A stretch of DNA of 64,000 nucleotides from Pontederia crassipes (taxonomy: Eukaryota > Streptophyta > Magnoliopsida > Commelinales > Pontederiaceae): positions 34,160,768 through 34,224,767 of the forward strand of contig CM060183.1 of assembly GCA_030549335.1 (NCBI GenBank), given 5' to 3'. How positions within the stretch are numbered: position 1 is the first letter of the stretch; every line of letters begins with the position of its first letter. Made by a program: the position numbers and the translations under genes. A model generated the notes under the pieces. That model did not search any database and was not told the origin of the DNA. It saw only the letters and a program-made list of their open reading frames with translations. Below are positions 13,146 through 25,289 of this stretch, piece after piece.

Positions 13146-14372
13146 TATCAATTTTTGGGAATAGAATAACTACATAGTATTAGGAGGATTTTTAGAAGGA
13201 TGAAATAGAAGAATTTAACATTTTTTTAAACTCTGTTTCAAACCAAAAATGCATTCATCGGATATGACCAAAAAGATAAACGTAAATAATTTTAAAAAAT
13301 TTTAGTAGTTAGAAAGAGTAATATTAATAATTTTATATTTTTAATACTTTCTTTTCACGTACCGGCTGATGATAATTTTAATTTAATTCAGCACATCATA
13401 TAAAGAACAATTAATAAAGTAAAATGTTTTGTTTATTACGAATTTAACGAAGATTAAATTCTTAATCTCTAACTTTTATATCAGCTTAAGCACAGATTTA
13501 GCGCGCATAAGGGCGTTTCGTAATTGGAATGAGATTTTGCCAAACAAATTTTTTTTTTTAACGTGAATTCAAAGTGGAATCAAATCACATCTTTTCAGGG
13601 TCGAACCTGATTTCACCCTTTTCATTTTATTGACGTGACGTTTTTTTTAGTTTTACATAATATTTTTTATTATTTTCTCTCTTTTATCTTTTTTCATATA
13701 ATTAAACTAATTTATTGATTAAATCTAAAATATTTATTTAAATGACTAATATAATATTATTTATTAATTATTACTTCACTAAAATTTGTAATATTTTGTG
13801 AAATATAAATTATTTAAAAATAATTTATTATATTTAAATTCTATATATTTTTAATAAAAAATTAAATTATAATGTTTTTCTTTTAAAATTTTTACTAGGA
13901 TAATGTTTTTGCTTTCAAATGTCGAAAATTTTAAACCCCATGGATTAAATCAAAGAAATATGGAAGTTTTCCGAGAACTCTACGACGTTTATGCATTACG
14001 TCCGTGTCCGGGGGCACATGGCCGTACAAGTGTGGTGTGCCATAAGCAACAAATACATAATTGGCATATATGCCCCGTCCTTTGAAAAGATTTGTGGGAT
14101 ATTTGGTACCTCATGAAGCTTATCTCATTCACCAAATGATCAGACGACAAAACTTAATAATATTCTTGATTACTAAATAGGTACTCGATTTTTGTTTCTG
14201 TCCTGATTCCCTCCGTTCGATCATTTTCAATGCAATGTCTAATTAGTCCTTAGATATCACCATTTTCTCCAAAACTCTCAAACGAATGCTGCTTTATTTT
14301 TTGGATTAATTATGTGATACTATAACTCAAATGAAAGTTAGCCCAATTGCCTCCCAGCCTTGTTTGATGCTA

Positions 14373-14409
<37 letters not shown>

Positions 14410-14433
14410 ATTGCCTAAAATATGTTGTGAAAC
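13146..14433. other. AT-rich DNA with a second BURP-flank module
   Basis: No gene is supported. The part at about 14005-14135 shares ATGCCCCGTCCTTTGA and CTCATGAAGCTTATCT with 42465-42530, upstream of BURP unit 3. This again shows that kilobases of flank were duplicated with the genes. A TA tract lies at about 14376-14406. Confidence 0.5.
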
Positions 14434-15103
14434 TAGGATTGACACCCGACCCTGTTCGGGAGACACTACCCCGACCCGATCCCGTCGACCAGCCCCGTCC
14501 CCGACCCGAATCCCAGGTCCGGGGGAGTTTTATCCCCCGTCCCGATCCCCGCGGGGGTTCAAGCCCCGTGGGACCCGATTCCTCTTGCAACTTTTTTCTA
14601 GCGAGAATCGTCTTTGTTCTCCTCAAATGAACGTTGTTGGCGTAAGCCCAAAAGTCGGACTCCTACGAATTGAATTGAGTCCGGTCAAAAAATTGATTAA
14701 AATCGGTCAAAATTGGGTTGACCACTTTTTTGTTCAGCCAAATTTTTTTACTAAGAGATAATTTGATAAAAAATATTATTATAAATTTAAAATATATTCA
14801 AAGATGAACTTTCTCCATAAACATTCATATTAGCACTTAGTCTCCTCCTTCATTTATACTTGTTTATTTACTTTCACTTTGCTACTACTATTAATGTGGA
14901 GATTATTTTTTATATTCACTTGGGTGCGGAGATTCGGAGCCCCGTGGGGCAGGGACAACTCCCCCGTCCCAATCCCCGAAAAGGGTTGGGGACAATTTTT
15001 CCCTCATTCCCGATCTCACGAGGAAAAAAATTTTCCAAATTCGAAACCCCGATCGAGAATTCCCCGTGGGGCATCGTAGGTAGCAGGAATATTGCCATCC
15101 TAA
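14434..15103. mobile_element. Non-autonomous hAT element, 670 bp
   Basis: The element is bounded by an exact 8-bp target duplication, TGTGAAAC, at 14426-14433 and 15104-15111. Its ends are TAGGATTGACACC on the left and, read inward on the other strand, TTAGGATGGCAAT on the right. These fit the TAGGGATGGCAA-type termini of plant Ac-like hAT elements. Both subterminal regions are rich in CCCCG/CGGGG words (for example GATCCCCGCGGGG) and the middle is AT-rich. There is no transposase, so it is a deletion derivative. Pro- and Arg-rich open frames here are compositional. Confidence 0.88.
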
Positions 15104-16024
15104 TGTGAAACCACTGTTTTTAATCTCAAAGGAAGAATATAATTATTCTATAAAATTCGATCATATTCTCATTTTTTTCAAATTTTGCAACTATATTTTT
15201 TAAAAATTTTTAATCATATATTAATTTTATTGTTATTATAATATTGAGCGTCAACTATGTATAATAAAATATCTTAGTTATGCTGATACTTGCGTACGGG
15301 CGAAACTCAAAACTATTTTGAGCCTAATAATTAACTATTATCCCATCTCCATTGCATCACTTTTAACATGCCACAAGGGTTAGATCGAAAATATAAATAC
15401 AACATCTACGGACCTTTATTTTTTTTCCTTCACCCAGTTAAAAATGTATTTTAGTTTGCCAACGAAAAATTATTGGATAAAATAAAGGTGTTTCTTATTG
15501 CACCTTATTTTTTATATTTTTCATCATCAAATCTTCATCCGATTATGATAAATTGAGAATGAAGTTCGCATGTTGCTTCGGACGATTATCAATCCTATAT
15601 CTTTGGGCAATCTTGCCAAATGATGTTAGAGATTGGAATCCGAAAAAGCCATCAAGTTTTCGGAATTCTAATATTCTTTTGAAAACTTAATTTTATAGTC
15701 ATCTTTAGTTTCGTGAATAATTCATTGATTCATTTTGAAAGAACTTAAGTCATATAATAGTTTTGTCGGAGTTTAACTAAAATGTATTTAAATTATCTAT
15801 CTTTCAAGTTTAAAATATGATTACAATCTGATTTAATTTTTCTATTTGAAGCTTTTCATACTATTTGATATAGAAGTCTATTGGCGTAATTAGTTTAGAA
15901 GTTTCTTATTTTAGTCTGTGTAAGATGTTAGAGATATAGTTTGCGTAGGAGTTTAGACTTTTGCATTATATATGGCTTATAGATTTATGTTATAATCATC
16001 AAGTTAAATATTTTACATATCGCA
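15104..16024. other. AT-rich intergenic DNA
   Basis: No gene or clear element is seen. Confidence 0.5.
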
Positions 16025-16390
16025 TTATCTATGGTGGATGTCTCTATTGTTGGCCCTTGGTCTTTACTCTTTACCCACGTCCCCGTCCTGTCAAGGTTGG
16101 TGTGTGTTGAACATGTGAAGTTAATTGATAGCAAAATAGAATTGACTCATCAGCCAACGTGATCGGTCGCTCTCTTCGCCAGGAATGCCCATATATTCCC
16201 TGTTTCACCAATAATGCAATCCATTTTTATTGCGTTTATGGCCAAAAACGCGAAATTAATAAGAAGTAAAAATCATTATACACCCAAGAATACCTCTTGA
16301 ACCCAAAATTTGGGAGGGTTTAGCACGCATAATAATAAGAAACCTGTGAAATAAAAAAAATTACACACATGGATGATCATTAAATTAAAC
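16025..16390 (+). repeat. BURP unit 1 upstream flank, shared with unit 3
   Basis: The block from GGATGTCTCTATTGTTG to ACACATGGATGATCATT is matched in the same order at 35035-35420, upstream of BURP unit 3. Shared landmarks are TTTCACCAATAATGCA, the AAAAATCATTATRCA region and AAAAATTACACACATGG. The conserved order shows that unit 1 and unit 3 were duplicated together with more than 1 kb of 5' flank. Confidence 0.7.
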
Positions 16391-17162
16391 CATGTTGATT
16401 CCCCTCCCCGCACAAAAAAGTAAAAAAAAAGTATCATATCATTATGATGTAATTTACTTAATACTCAGTGTGTTAACTTAGATCAAATAATATGCTTCCA
16501 TTGACACTTCATCAGTCTCAACAGCTCCATACATCGAATTTCAAACCCTTATTGTCTTAATTAATTAGACGTCTATGCATGATGTTTTCGTCAATACAAC
16601 TCGAATAGAATTAGTACTTCTTGGTACACAGCTTCCTAATTGTTGTATTGATGTATATATCTAATTTATAGAGGATTATAGAATAACATTGAATGCATGA
16701 GCTGTCAATTTTTCTAGAATTATTGCTAAGTGCAAAGAGCTAGTTAAACGTTACTAACTCAATTTCCCTATCCATCGTTTTCCCATGACAATTTCTCAAA
16801 CCTTGTAATGGTGCAATTTTATGCACAAGAGCGATAAAAATTGATGACTCACTGATTGCTACCATTCACGAACCAATTAGCATATATGTTAAGGTGGTTT
16901 CTCTTTCGTTTTTTAACGTCTTGCCTTCGACGTTGAAATGATGGCTAGCTTTTGGAAGGATATTGAGTTCTTGTTCTCCATTCGAATGACCTTGGGAGAA
17001 TTTCTTGTATTGCCACTCAAGATTCTACATTGTTAATTTGCCACTTAGTAAGTTCACATATAGTTCAAATAATATAATGGTGACAATTGAAAAACATATA
17101 GTTCAAATAATATACTTATTTTCATATACATTTTCTGAATCATATGTTCCCCTCTCACCGAC
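16391..17162 (+). promoter_or_regulatory. 5' flank of BURP unit 1
   Basis: AT-rich non-coding DNA leading to the TATA box. The stretch at 16890-16960 (CGACGTTGAAATGATGGCTAGC) resembles 36538-36560 in the unit 3 flank. Just before the TATA box, CCCCTCTCACCGACTATAAA is nearly identical in units 1 and 3. No individual regulatory site can be assigned with confidence. Confidence 0.45.
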
Positions 17163-17170
17163 TATAAATA
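17163..17170 (+). promoter_or_regulatory. TATA box of BURP unit 1
   Basis: TATAAATA lies 113 bp upstream of the ATG and is kept in the same context in unit 3 (45044) and unit 5 (59724). In all three it is followed by a leader containing CGTCAGTTG(C/T)CACTGA-like sequence. The positional conservation supports a real core promoter. Confidence 0.75.
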
Positions 17171-17275
17171 GGCATCCCATGCATACATGTGCCTTGCCCT
17201 CGTCAGTTGCCACTGAGCACAACAAGCGGCTCTTTTCTACGATATTGATTCTAATTCATGTTTCGTTGGACCACT

Positions 17276-18572
17276 ATGGCAGGCTTGCTCACTACTATTT
17301 TCCACTTGCTCCTGATCTCTGTAAGATTACATAAAAGATAGATCTCGTTCTCTAATAAACTTTTCACGTATATCGAAGTTTTTTTTAAAATTTTTAAACT
17401 TAAGTTTCATTTACGTAATACGCTTTTTATGAAAAAAAAATCATACAAAGGCGTTTTCAATTTATTCATGCTTGTTCATTGTTCATTATTATTAGCTCGT
17501 AGCTGTGAGCCATGCAGCAACGACTCCGGAGGAATATTGGTACTTAATTCTTCCGAACACCCCCATTCCAAATGCCATCAAAGATATTCTAAATACTGGT
17601 AATTGTTCCCTGTTTTTACGCATATGCAGAATGTGTATACATGCTACAAATTTGTTTGATCTGTGCTTAAAATTTGTATACCAAGAGAAAATGGTGCCCA
17701 ATCCAGGTTGAAGTTTCTTATTACTTAATTAATTGCAAAAAAAGAGTTTTGATTTTGCAGGTGAGAGGCAAAACCTCCACGTTGACGACGGAGAATTCAG
17801 AAAATATTTTATCGACAAGAACGTCAACTACAACTATCGTTTTCGTTACGGGCCTCCTAGAGCTTCCTCAGCCGGTGATAATATGGAGGTCTTAAGGCCT
17901 CACTCCGACCCAAGCATCAGTTTATACTTCAAGGAGGAGGACCTCCTCAGGCCTGGTGCCAAGATGAACTTTGTCTTCCCCAGAATCAACTACGGGGTCA
18001 CCTTCCTCTCCCGTCAAAGCGCGGAATCCATCCCCTTCTCGTCGGCAAGGCTTTCCGTGATCTTTAGCCGCTTCTCCATAGAGCCTACATCCGCGTTGGC
18101 CAAGTACGTGACAGATTCGCTGATCAAGTGCGATCTGCCGGAGGAAGAAGGGGAGACGAAGTTCTGTGCCACCTCCCTCGAATCCATGGTGGACTTCAGC
18201 ACCAGCATCCTCGGGACGAACCAAGTGGAGGCGCACTCTACCGTGGTGATCAGTAAGGAGGACATGGAGAAACCTGAGCTGTTCTCCGTTACTGGAACCC
18301 GCAGGCTCGGCGGTGAAAAGTCGGTGACGTGCCATGAAGCGGTCTACCCGTACGCCGTGTTCTACTGCCATACGTTCCCGTCCAGAGCGTACGTCGCGGA
18401 GTTGGCGGGGGAGGAGGGCACGAGGGTGGAGGCGGCGGTGGCGTGCCACACCGACACCAAGGCGTGGAGTCCTGACCACGAGGCTTTCGAGATGCTGAAG
18501 GTGAAGCCTGGACAGGCGACCATCTGTCACTTTCTTCCACGAAATGACCTCATCTTCAGCCGCAACATTTAG
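17276..18572 (+). CDS. BURP-domain protein, intact (unit 1)
   Basis: Three exons are read: 17276-17320, 17496-17598 and 17761-18572. All introns are GT-AG, and the 960-nt CDS gives 319 residues. Residues 1-23 form a hydrophobic signal peptide (MAGLLTTIFHLLLIS continuing into exon 2). Next comes the conserved BURP N-terminal segment PEEYW...LPNTPIPNAI. A linker without RD22-type repeats follows, then the BURP domain from about residue 103 (SLYFKEEDLLRPG). The four Cys-His pairs fall at 240/241, 252/253, 278/279 and 305/306, giving CH-X10-CH-X24-CH-X25-CH, close to the family pattern, and the protein ends soon after CHFLP. BURP proteins are plant-specific and secreted or cell-wall associated. 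The short form resembles BNM2/USP-like members, but the function is not known from sequence. Exon 3 is far more GC-rich than its surroundings. It is the only uninterrupted copy of the array. Confidence 0.93.
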
Positions 18573-18588
18573 AGCCATCACTTTAGAC

Positions 18589-18612
18589 CATGCATGCATG
18601 CATGCATGCATG
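18589..18612. repeat. (CATG)6 microsatellite in the 3' flank of unit 1
   Basis: Six CATG units start 17 bp after the stop codon of BURP unit 1, probably inside the 3' untranslated region. Unit 5 has only scattered CATGCATG words in the same place. Confidence 0.9.
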
Positions 18613-19294
18613 ATTCACGTACCCGTATGCAAGAAAAATTGCTGAAGTTTACTGAGCTGCATGCAAGTGACTTGCATCTTATGGCTTTATCTTCGGTATC
18701 TTATAATTATCCCAACTACGATGGTGTCAAGTGTGAGTCCGAATTACGATATATGTAAGTGCATAGTACTATTCGTCGTCGTGCTTGTCTTATTGTTTGT
18801 AATTATGCACATCTCGTGTGCTATTATATGCTATACAATACATAATTATATATTGCATGTCTTTGGCTCCGTTTTGATGAAGAAAAATTAGAGATAATTC
18901 GAGGTTGCTACTCGATCGTTTGTATGACTTAAATCGTAAGTCAACTTTTTCTCCGTTGTAAATATTCGTTCTCTATCTAACAAGTTTAAAGTGACGAACT
19001 CGTATTAAATGATGATGTCCCACCAAAATTCAACTTTACAATAGTAAAACACAATTACAAGACTAATCAACGTATGCATAGTTTCTCGGTATTTACGAAA
19101 TTAGATCTGCTATAAATTTTTTTTTAAAAAAGATTAAATTGATAAAAGAAGAATACTAAAGTTTTTAACATGATTTTTTACGATTTTTAAATTCAAAATG
19201 TTCTACTTATGTAAAATTAGATTCGCTGTTATTCTTTTTTTTAAAAAATTAAACCGATAAAAAGAACAATCTTAATTCTTGAAATCAGGCACAT
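18613..19294. other. 3' flank of BURP unit 1
   Basis: Non-coding. The beginning resembles the 3' flank of unit 5: TTATCTTCGGTATCTTATAATTAT is comparable with the TTCCGTATCTATAATAAG region at 61600-61620. No clear polyadenylation site can be fixed. Confidence 0.4.
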
Positions 19295-19675
19295 GGTGTC
19301 GTTTGGTTTCAGAACAACTTCTTGGATTAACTACGTGTGCATCCAAATAGCATAAGAATGGGATTTTAAGTAACAAATATAATATTACAATTTACAATTT
19401 TGTTCCCTGTACACTTTTGAAAGTTGAAAAAAAGCAGAATTAAAATGTTCCTACATGCAGGAACAACTAGAACGTTCTTTTTTCTTTTTCTTTTTAAAAA
19501 ATAGTATTGCTGCACTAATATTTTTAATTATAATAAGTATAAACTAAGCTATTATCAGTTATACTCAATCTAAGAAAACACACTTCTTGACTTTGAAATT
19601 TAGAATAGAGGAGTAATAACACATAATATAGGATTCCTAATTTAATAATATGAAATTCTTATACCAAACGGTGCC
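19295..19675. mobile_element. Possible MITE with CGTTTGGT ends
   Basis: The left end GGTGTCGTTTGGTTTCAGAA and the right end, read inward as GGCACCGTTTGGTATAAGAA, form imperfect inverted repeats about 380 bp apart. Such CGTTTGGT ends are common in plant MITEs. I find no convincing target duplication, so the family is not assigned. Confidence 0.3.
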
Positions 19676-19698
19676 TTATTTCCTTTCTGATGAAGTTC

Positions 19699-19800
19699 TT
19701 AATGTGGACCGAATCTTGACCTTCATGGCCCATGAGAATTGTTTGCGTTTCCCAATCGATCAGAGACTTCATGGCTGATGAAAATGATCGACACTAGGAT
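19699..19800 (+). repeat. BURP-unit downstream flank module
   Basis: GAATCTTGACCTTCA and the following TTGTTTGCGTTT...GATCGACACTAGG-like order match 62088-62165, downstream of BURP unit 5. This shows that 3' flanks were also part of the duplicated unit. Confidence 0.55.
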
Positions 19801-20054
19801 CAGACTTTGCTTGATAATTAGTTTATATTAAGAAATATTTTTTCGATATAAAAATTAATATTCACATGATGTCATTTTCTTTTACATGATTCTTTTCGGT
19901 CAAAATCCATCGGTATTAAGAGTTATTAATACCCAACTAATCAGATGTTTAGACATGAGACGATTTTGGATAAATCCAAGCTAAGCTGATTCTCGATCTC
20001 GGGACTACTAAAAGTCATCATCTCATGGTAAAACTTCACTAACAATGTTCATAC

Positions 20055-22865
20055 TCTTGAGGACAAGGTCCTCTCATTCATCGCATGAGACAAACATATA
20101 GATTATATAATATAATGGATCAATATGAAGGATCAATAAAAGCATCATGAGCACTTGCTCATCATTCATGTTCTTTCGTTCATCTTGGAAGTATTCATTC
20201 GTTCGTACTTTCGTACGTTCATTCATTCATTCACTTATTCATTTTTTCATTCATTTTTTGGAAGAGCTCTTCATTCCTTTAGGTAATATCATTGCCTGCA
20301 TTTGTAGTGCTACTATCTAGATCATTATGAATCAGTGAGTGATTAGTGCCACGGCCAGCCCTGTCGAGCTGGGATGACATCGTACAAAGAGGAAACATCC
20401 GTAAGGGAGAAACTCCCATCTAGATAGGACAAATGGTAACCCATGAGGGAGTGCCTTGCTTAGGGCTTGCTCAACTTCCCCCATCATAGTGGACTTTTCT
20501 TTCAATCCAAAGATCGATCAAGGTCGTATGGAGCAAAGCTCCGTATCATGTGGACATATCTTTCAATCTGTAAATTGGTCAAGACCATATGGAGTAAAGC
20601 TCCGAATCCTATGGACCTATCTCCCAATCCGTAGATTGGTCAAGGCCGTATGGAGCAAAGCTCCGACTCTTCTTTAAGTTCATTTCATTATTTAACAATA
20701 AGGTGGACAGAAGTTTTATAAATCAGAGGAGTTCGATTTGAGTCATGTTCTCTTCTGTTCACACAACGGTTGTTCATTAGTAAAATGATCGTTCGTTGTA
20801 AGTCTATTCAGCAGTCGTCCGATAGGAGAAAATAGACGCTCATTCATTAGTCTTTCGGTCGACCGAAGAGGTAGCGGTCAACCATTTGATGTTCAATCTT
20901 CATTCATTTCATGATCATATTCGTTCAACTTCAATCAAGTGGACGGAAGCTTACTAAATCAGAAGGGTCGGTTAAAGTTGTATTCTTCCCGTCCACATAA
21001 CGTACGCCCGAAGAGTGAGGTCATCCATCATAACTTGTGAATATCCTTGGACTTCCGATCGAGAGTTTCGGACGGCCGACGGTCCACTATACTCTACCAT
21101 TCGATAACGGACGCCCGGGATCAGTCGACCGTTTCTACTAGGTAGAACTGTAGGTCATTTGTGAAAGTCTTTACTTTCCAATTGGTTTTCGAAACACTAT
21201 ATTCTATAATTAATTCCGATCTACATCTAAGATTAACTATCATCCAGAGAACGTTCAAACAAAGTTTATATTCATTTCATGCATCATATCTCCTTTGCTT
21301 CATTCATAGCTTTGTCCATTTCCATATCATACTTTAGTTTATTGTCATGTCATGCATTATTTTCCTTTTCATACAACTAGCCATCTTCTTAAATTGACAT
21401 CAATTCATAACTCATCATTAGGTCTTTAACAAGAATCATCACTTCGTACATGCCTATCCTTATCATTCTTAACCACATATCCTAACCAACTAATAAGAAT
21501 TAAAGTACAAAACCACAACCTGACTTCTACAATCTTAAACATGTATAATCATATGAGAAGAACTTCTAATACGGAGGATTAAGCAATCATATGGCAGCAA
21601 TTCTCCAACTTAGAAGTCATCTAATCAGTGCATCATTTGATAACATATAAGCGTTCATATCTTGGTAACATATCATGGCATTAACCAACTTCTTCTTATC
21701 ATAATTCCAATAACTTGACATGCATTTCATTATAACATCATAATGCATCAACCTCTTTCTCCCTATTCGTTCTATTGCTCATTTCATTCGATAATAAATC
21801 AGGTGGACAGAGGCTTGACAAATCAGAGGGTTCGATTAGAGTCGAATTCCTTCTGTCCACGTACTGAATGCTCGGAAGTCAACCGGTCGTTCGTCTTTAG
21901 ATCTTTTCAGTGGTCGTCCGAAGAGGGAGCGGACGACCGTTTGTCATTTCGTAGTGGCTCATCATTGTTCTTCATGTGGTTCATGAGAGTCATCACCATT
22001 CATCATTCATGAAAGATCATATCAAGTTGACATCACATTCTATCAGTTCCGTTTGATCAGAAGAAAGGATAACATAGTTCTGTTGGGCATAATTCACTTC
22101 GTAGAAAGATCAGATATTAAATACGTAAATAAGAGTCCATAAATCATAAGATTATCAATGGTCAGGACCCAAGCCGAGTACAGAAAAACTCGGGCTGAGT
22201 TCTTGACTGAATCAAACTCGGAAATTCCGAGTGGGAACCCTGGCTGAGTCAGGGTCATACCTGGCCGAGCTGTGTGCGCGATCGGATCGAAAAAGTCGAG
22301 CCGCCCGATCGTCTTCTCCGATCGATACCCGAGTCAGATCAGGCAGAGCCTGGGACGGGTTACTGGTGTGAGTCGACCCCGGGTCGATCGTCAATGGCGG
22401 ATCTGGGTCGAGTTGGGAAGGACTCGGTCCGGGGTGATATGATTCGGACCGGGTTATGGTGTAATTTTATGTGCGACGTCGGAGCATGCCACGTTGGACG
22501 ACTATTTGCGTGGATGAGAGAGGAGATGGCCACGTGGACGAAAAACTGGCTATCTCAGGTAAAGAGAGCATCGGGTGAAACGCGTTAAAAGATGAAGGAC
22601 ATTTTTGTTATAAAGTGAAATTGGAGGGTATCACTGAGCAAATCTTAAAGTTGGATGGCATTTGGTGTAATTTATCCTAAAAAGAAGTGGATGCCTCTAT
22701 CTCTACCTACGTAGTACGTACGTCCCTGCGGGTCATGTCGGAGAGGGTGGTGTGTATTTATCATCTTCGGTTAATCGACGACAAAATATTTATAAAATTG
22801 ACTCATCAACAGACGAGATCGATCTTTATCATTATCATCTTCTACAAAGCATGCACTTATAATTT
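20055..22865. repeat. Segmental duplication, copy B
   Basis: Direct copy of 9946-13145. Compared with copy A it lacks about 390 bp near 21012 (the junction is after CGTACGCCCGAA), has about 25 extra bp near 22222 and lacks about a dozen bp near 22540. Other differences are scattered single bases. It ends abruptly at 22865, inside its BURP-upstream module, where a truncated LTR begins, whereas copy A continues into unrelated sequence. No gene is supported; the 89-residue open frame at 21743-22012 is conserved with 12029-12298 only because the copies are young. Confidence 0.9.
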
Positions 22866-23853
22866 GTCGTGAAGCCGAACGAAGATGTAGCGTAGTGCAT
22901 GTGAACTGGTTTATTTCCTTGTAACAATTAGTTTATTAGTACAAATAGGTTTGTGTGTGATGTAATCGGGGTCATTGATTAGTTGTAATCGGAATTAACT
23001 ATGAATCAAAATCTTGTTCCTCTACATTGCCAGTAATTTGTCGGAGCTCAAGATGAATTTTCCAACATGGTATTAGAGCCACGACGAAGATCCTATTGAG
23101 CTCCTTCGTCGTTTTCTTCGCTGTCGATAGAAGCTTTGCCATCATCTTCAAGTTCTTCGTTGCTGGGCATCATCAGCTAAATGTCTCCTACAAGTCCAGG
23201 CGACGACGATTTTTTCATCGATGTCGCAAGAGGGTGACCAGATCATGACCGACCACTGTTTAAAGGCCTTCTTTGTGTGCTCCTTCGCTGGTGTCTCCTT
23301 AAGTTCAAGTCCAAGTCCCAGGATCGGCATCTTCAACCCAATGATCATGAGCTGAACCACTATGATCAAGCACATTGATGATCGGCGTGCTAGGTCATTC
23401 ATCCTTAAGTTCACAATCTATTTTTTGTTCTCCGATCTTCTCCGTTTTTAGTTCCGAATTTGTTCGCCTTCTGCTGGTTGACGATCGGAGCTTGATTTTT
23501 GACACTGGTATCGAGGGTTATGTCTTCATTCGTAGGTCAGCGTCTTCGTCTCTCTCCGACATCATTGTCTTTCTTCCTTCGTTCATCTTCATTGACATAG
23601 TATGCCGATCGGATTCTCTCTGCTATCAACTTGATGGGGCGTGTTGAAGTCCACGTTGTCGTCATCGTTATTCCAGTTGCCATGCATCGTGAAGCTGAAT
23701 GAAGATGTATCGTAGTGTGTGTGAACTGATTTATTTCCTTTGTACCAGTTAGTTGATTAGTACAAAAAGAGTGTGTGTGATGTAATTGGAGTTTTTGATT
23801 AGTTGTAATCGAAGATTTGTTTTGAATTAAAATCTTCTTCCTTTTTTTGTTTC
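22866..23853 (+). mobile_element. Small LTR element (TRIM/LARD-like), both LTRs truncated
   Basis: Two direct repeats flank about 575 bp. The first (22866-23067) ends TTCCAACA and is followed at once by TGGTATTAGAGCC, a primer-binding site matching the initiator-Met tRNA type with one mismatch. The second begins at 23642 with TGTTGAAG, directly after the purine-rich GATGGGGCG. TGTTG and CAACA are the expected inverted LTR tips. The first LTR lacks roughly its first 45 bp and the second roughly its last 70 bp. The interior holds no gag or pol. The plus orientation is opposite to the copia element next to it. Confidence 0.75.
23068..23081 (+). other. Primer-binding site of the small LTR element
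   Basis: TGGTATTAGAGCCA directly abuts the end of the 5' LTR. The usual plant copia site is TGGTATCAGAGC, so one base differs (C to T). Confidence 0.75.
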
Positions 23854-23859
23854 TTCTTC

Positions 23860-25275
23860 AGAAGTCGAAGTTCAGCAAAGAGTCGATCTAACCAAATGAG
23901 TTCTGCAACTGTTAATGCCAGGCTACGATACTTAGATTCAGCAGAAGACCGAGAAACGACTGACTGTTTCTTAGATTTCCATGAAACCAGAGATCATCCA
24001 ACCTTAATACAATAGGCGGATACAGAACGCCGAGTCAAGATGCACGATGCCCAATCTGCATCGCTGAAAGCTGTGACTGTGGTATTCTTCTCAGCTACAA
24101 ACAAGAGACCGCGGCCTGGTGAAGACTTAAGATACTTAACAAGTCGCAAGGCTGCCTGATAATGAGAATTTTTAGGACAATGCATAAATTGACTCAAGTG
24201 ACCAACAACAAAGGCAATGTCTGGCCTTGTGTGGGTAAGATAGAGCAGTCTGCCAATAAGTCGTTGAAAGATTTCAGGAGACTCTAGAAGAGTATCTGAA
24301 GTATTCTTGTCAAAATGTTGATCATAAACAGTAGTAGTCAGCTTGAGATTTTGTTCAAAAGGGGTAAAGGAAGGTTTAGATGCTGTTAGACCCAAATAAG
24401 CAAGCAAATTGAGAACATATTTTCTCTGAGTTAGAATAATTTCTAAAGGAGAACGAAGCACTTCCATGCCCAAGAAAAACTTAAGAGCACCCAAATCCTT
24501 CATCTTGATGTGTAACAACAAAGGTTGCTTTACTGAATCAATGAGTTCTAGACTATTACCAGCAACTAAGATATCGTCCACATATATCAGCAATGTAATG
24601 AATTTGTCACCCTGGGATTTTGTGAAAAGAGTATAATCATTTTGACTTTGATGAAAACCAACATTGATGAGAATTTCAGTGAGTTTAACATTCCACTGTC
24701 GTGAGGCCTGCTTGAGTCCATATAAGGATCGAATGAGACGACATGCCTTGCCCCTGGTCTCCCCCTGGATGTCTAAACCTTCTGGTATAGTCATGTAGAC
24801 TTCTTCAAAAAGATCCCCATTCAAGAAAGCATTGTTTACATCCCAGTGAAAAAGTAACCAATTTAATTGTGCTGCAACAGTGAGAATTGCCCTAATAGTT
24901 ACTGATTTTGCCACTGGTGAGAAAGTCTCTTTGAAATCTATACCCTCTTTCTGATTATACCCTTTTGCAACAAGCCTCGTCTTGAACCTTTCTATTTCCC
25001 CTGTGGATGTAACCTTGACTTTATAAACCCACTTACATCCAACTGATTTCTTTGTTTACATCCCAGTGAAAAAGTAACCAATTTAATTGTGCTGCAACAG
25101 TGAGAATTGCCCTAATAGTTATTGACTTTGCCATTGGTGAGAAAGTCTCTTTGAAATCTATACCCTCTTTCTGATTATACCCTTTTGCAACAAGCCTGGC
25201 CTTGAACCTTTCTATTTCCCCTGTGGATGTAACCTTGACTTTATAAACCCACTTACATCCAACTGATTTCTTTCC
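23860..25275 (-). pseudogene. Copia 1 reverse transcriptase and RNase H
   Basis: The main open stretch (24914-23994) carries NAFLNGDLFEEVYM, the polymerase motif YVDD in LLIYVDDILVAGNS, and RNase H residues around SDADWAS. RNase H continues in another frame to about 23860. The N-terminal part ([32 protein letters not shown]) is repeated because of a 220-bp tandem duplication, which shifts the frame as 220 is not a multiple of three. Confidence 0.9.
24834..25273 (-). repeat. 220-bp tandem duplication inside copia 1 RT
   Basis: 24834-25053 and 25054-25273 are direct copies that differ at only a few positions. Each starts GTTTACATCCCAGTG and ends AACTGATTTCTTT on the plus strand. The duplication is internal to the reverse-transcriptase region. 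Confidence 0.93.
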
Positions 25276-25289
25276 AGGAGGCAAGTCAA

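Noticed and set aside
14327-14761. Pro/Arg-rich open frames near 14.4 kb
   Set aside because: They lie in the CCCCG-rich arm of the hAT element at 14434-15103.
17922-18611. 229-residue minus-strand open frame opposite BURP exon 3
   Set aside because: It is a GC-bias shadow of the real exon; no domain is recognised, and the plus-strand BURP reading is certain.
23148-23647. Open frames inside the small LTR element
   Set aside because: No gag, protease or pol motif is seen in any frame; the interior looks non-coding.
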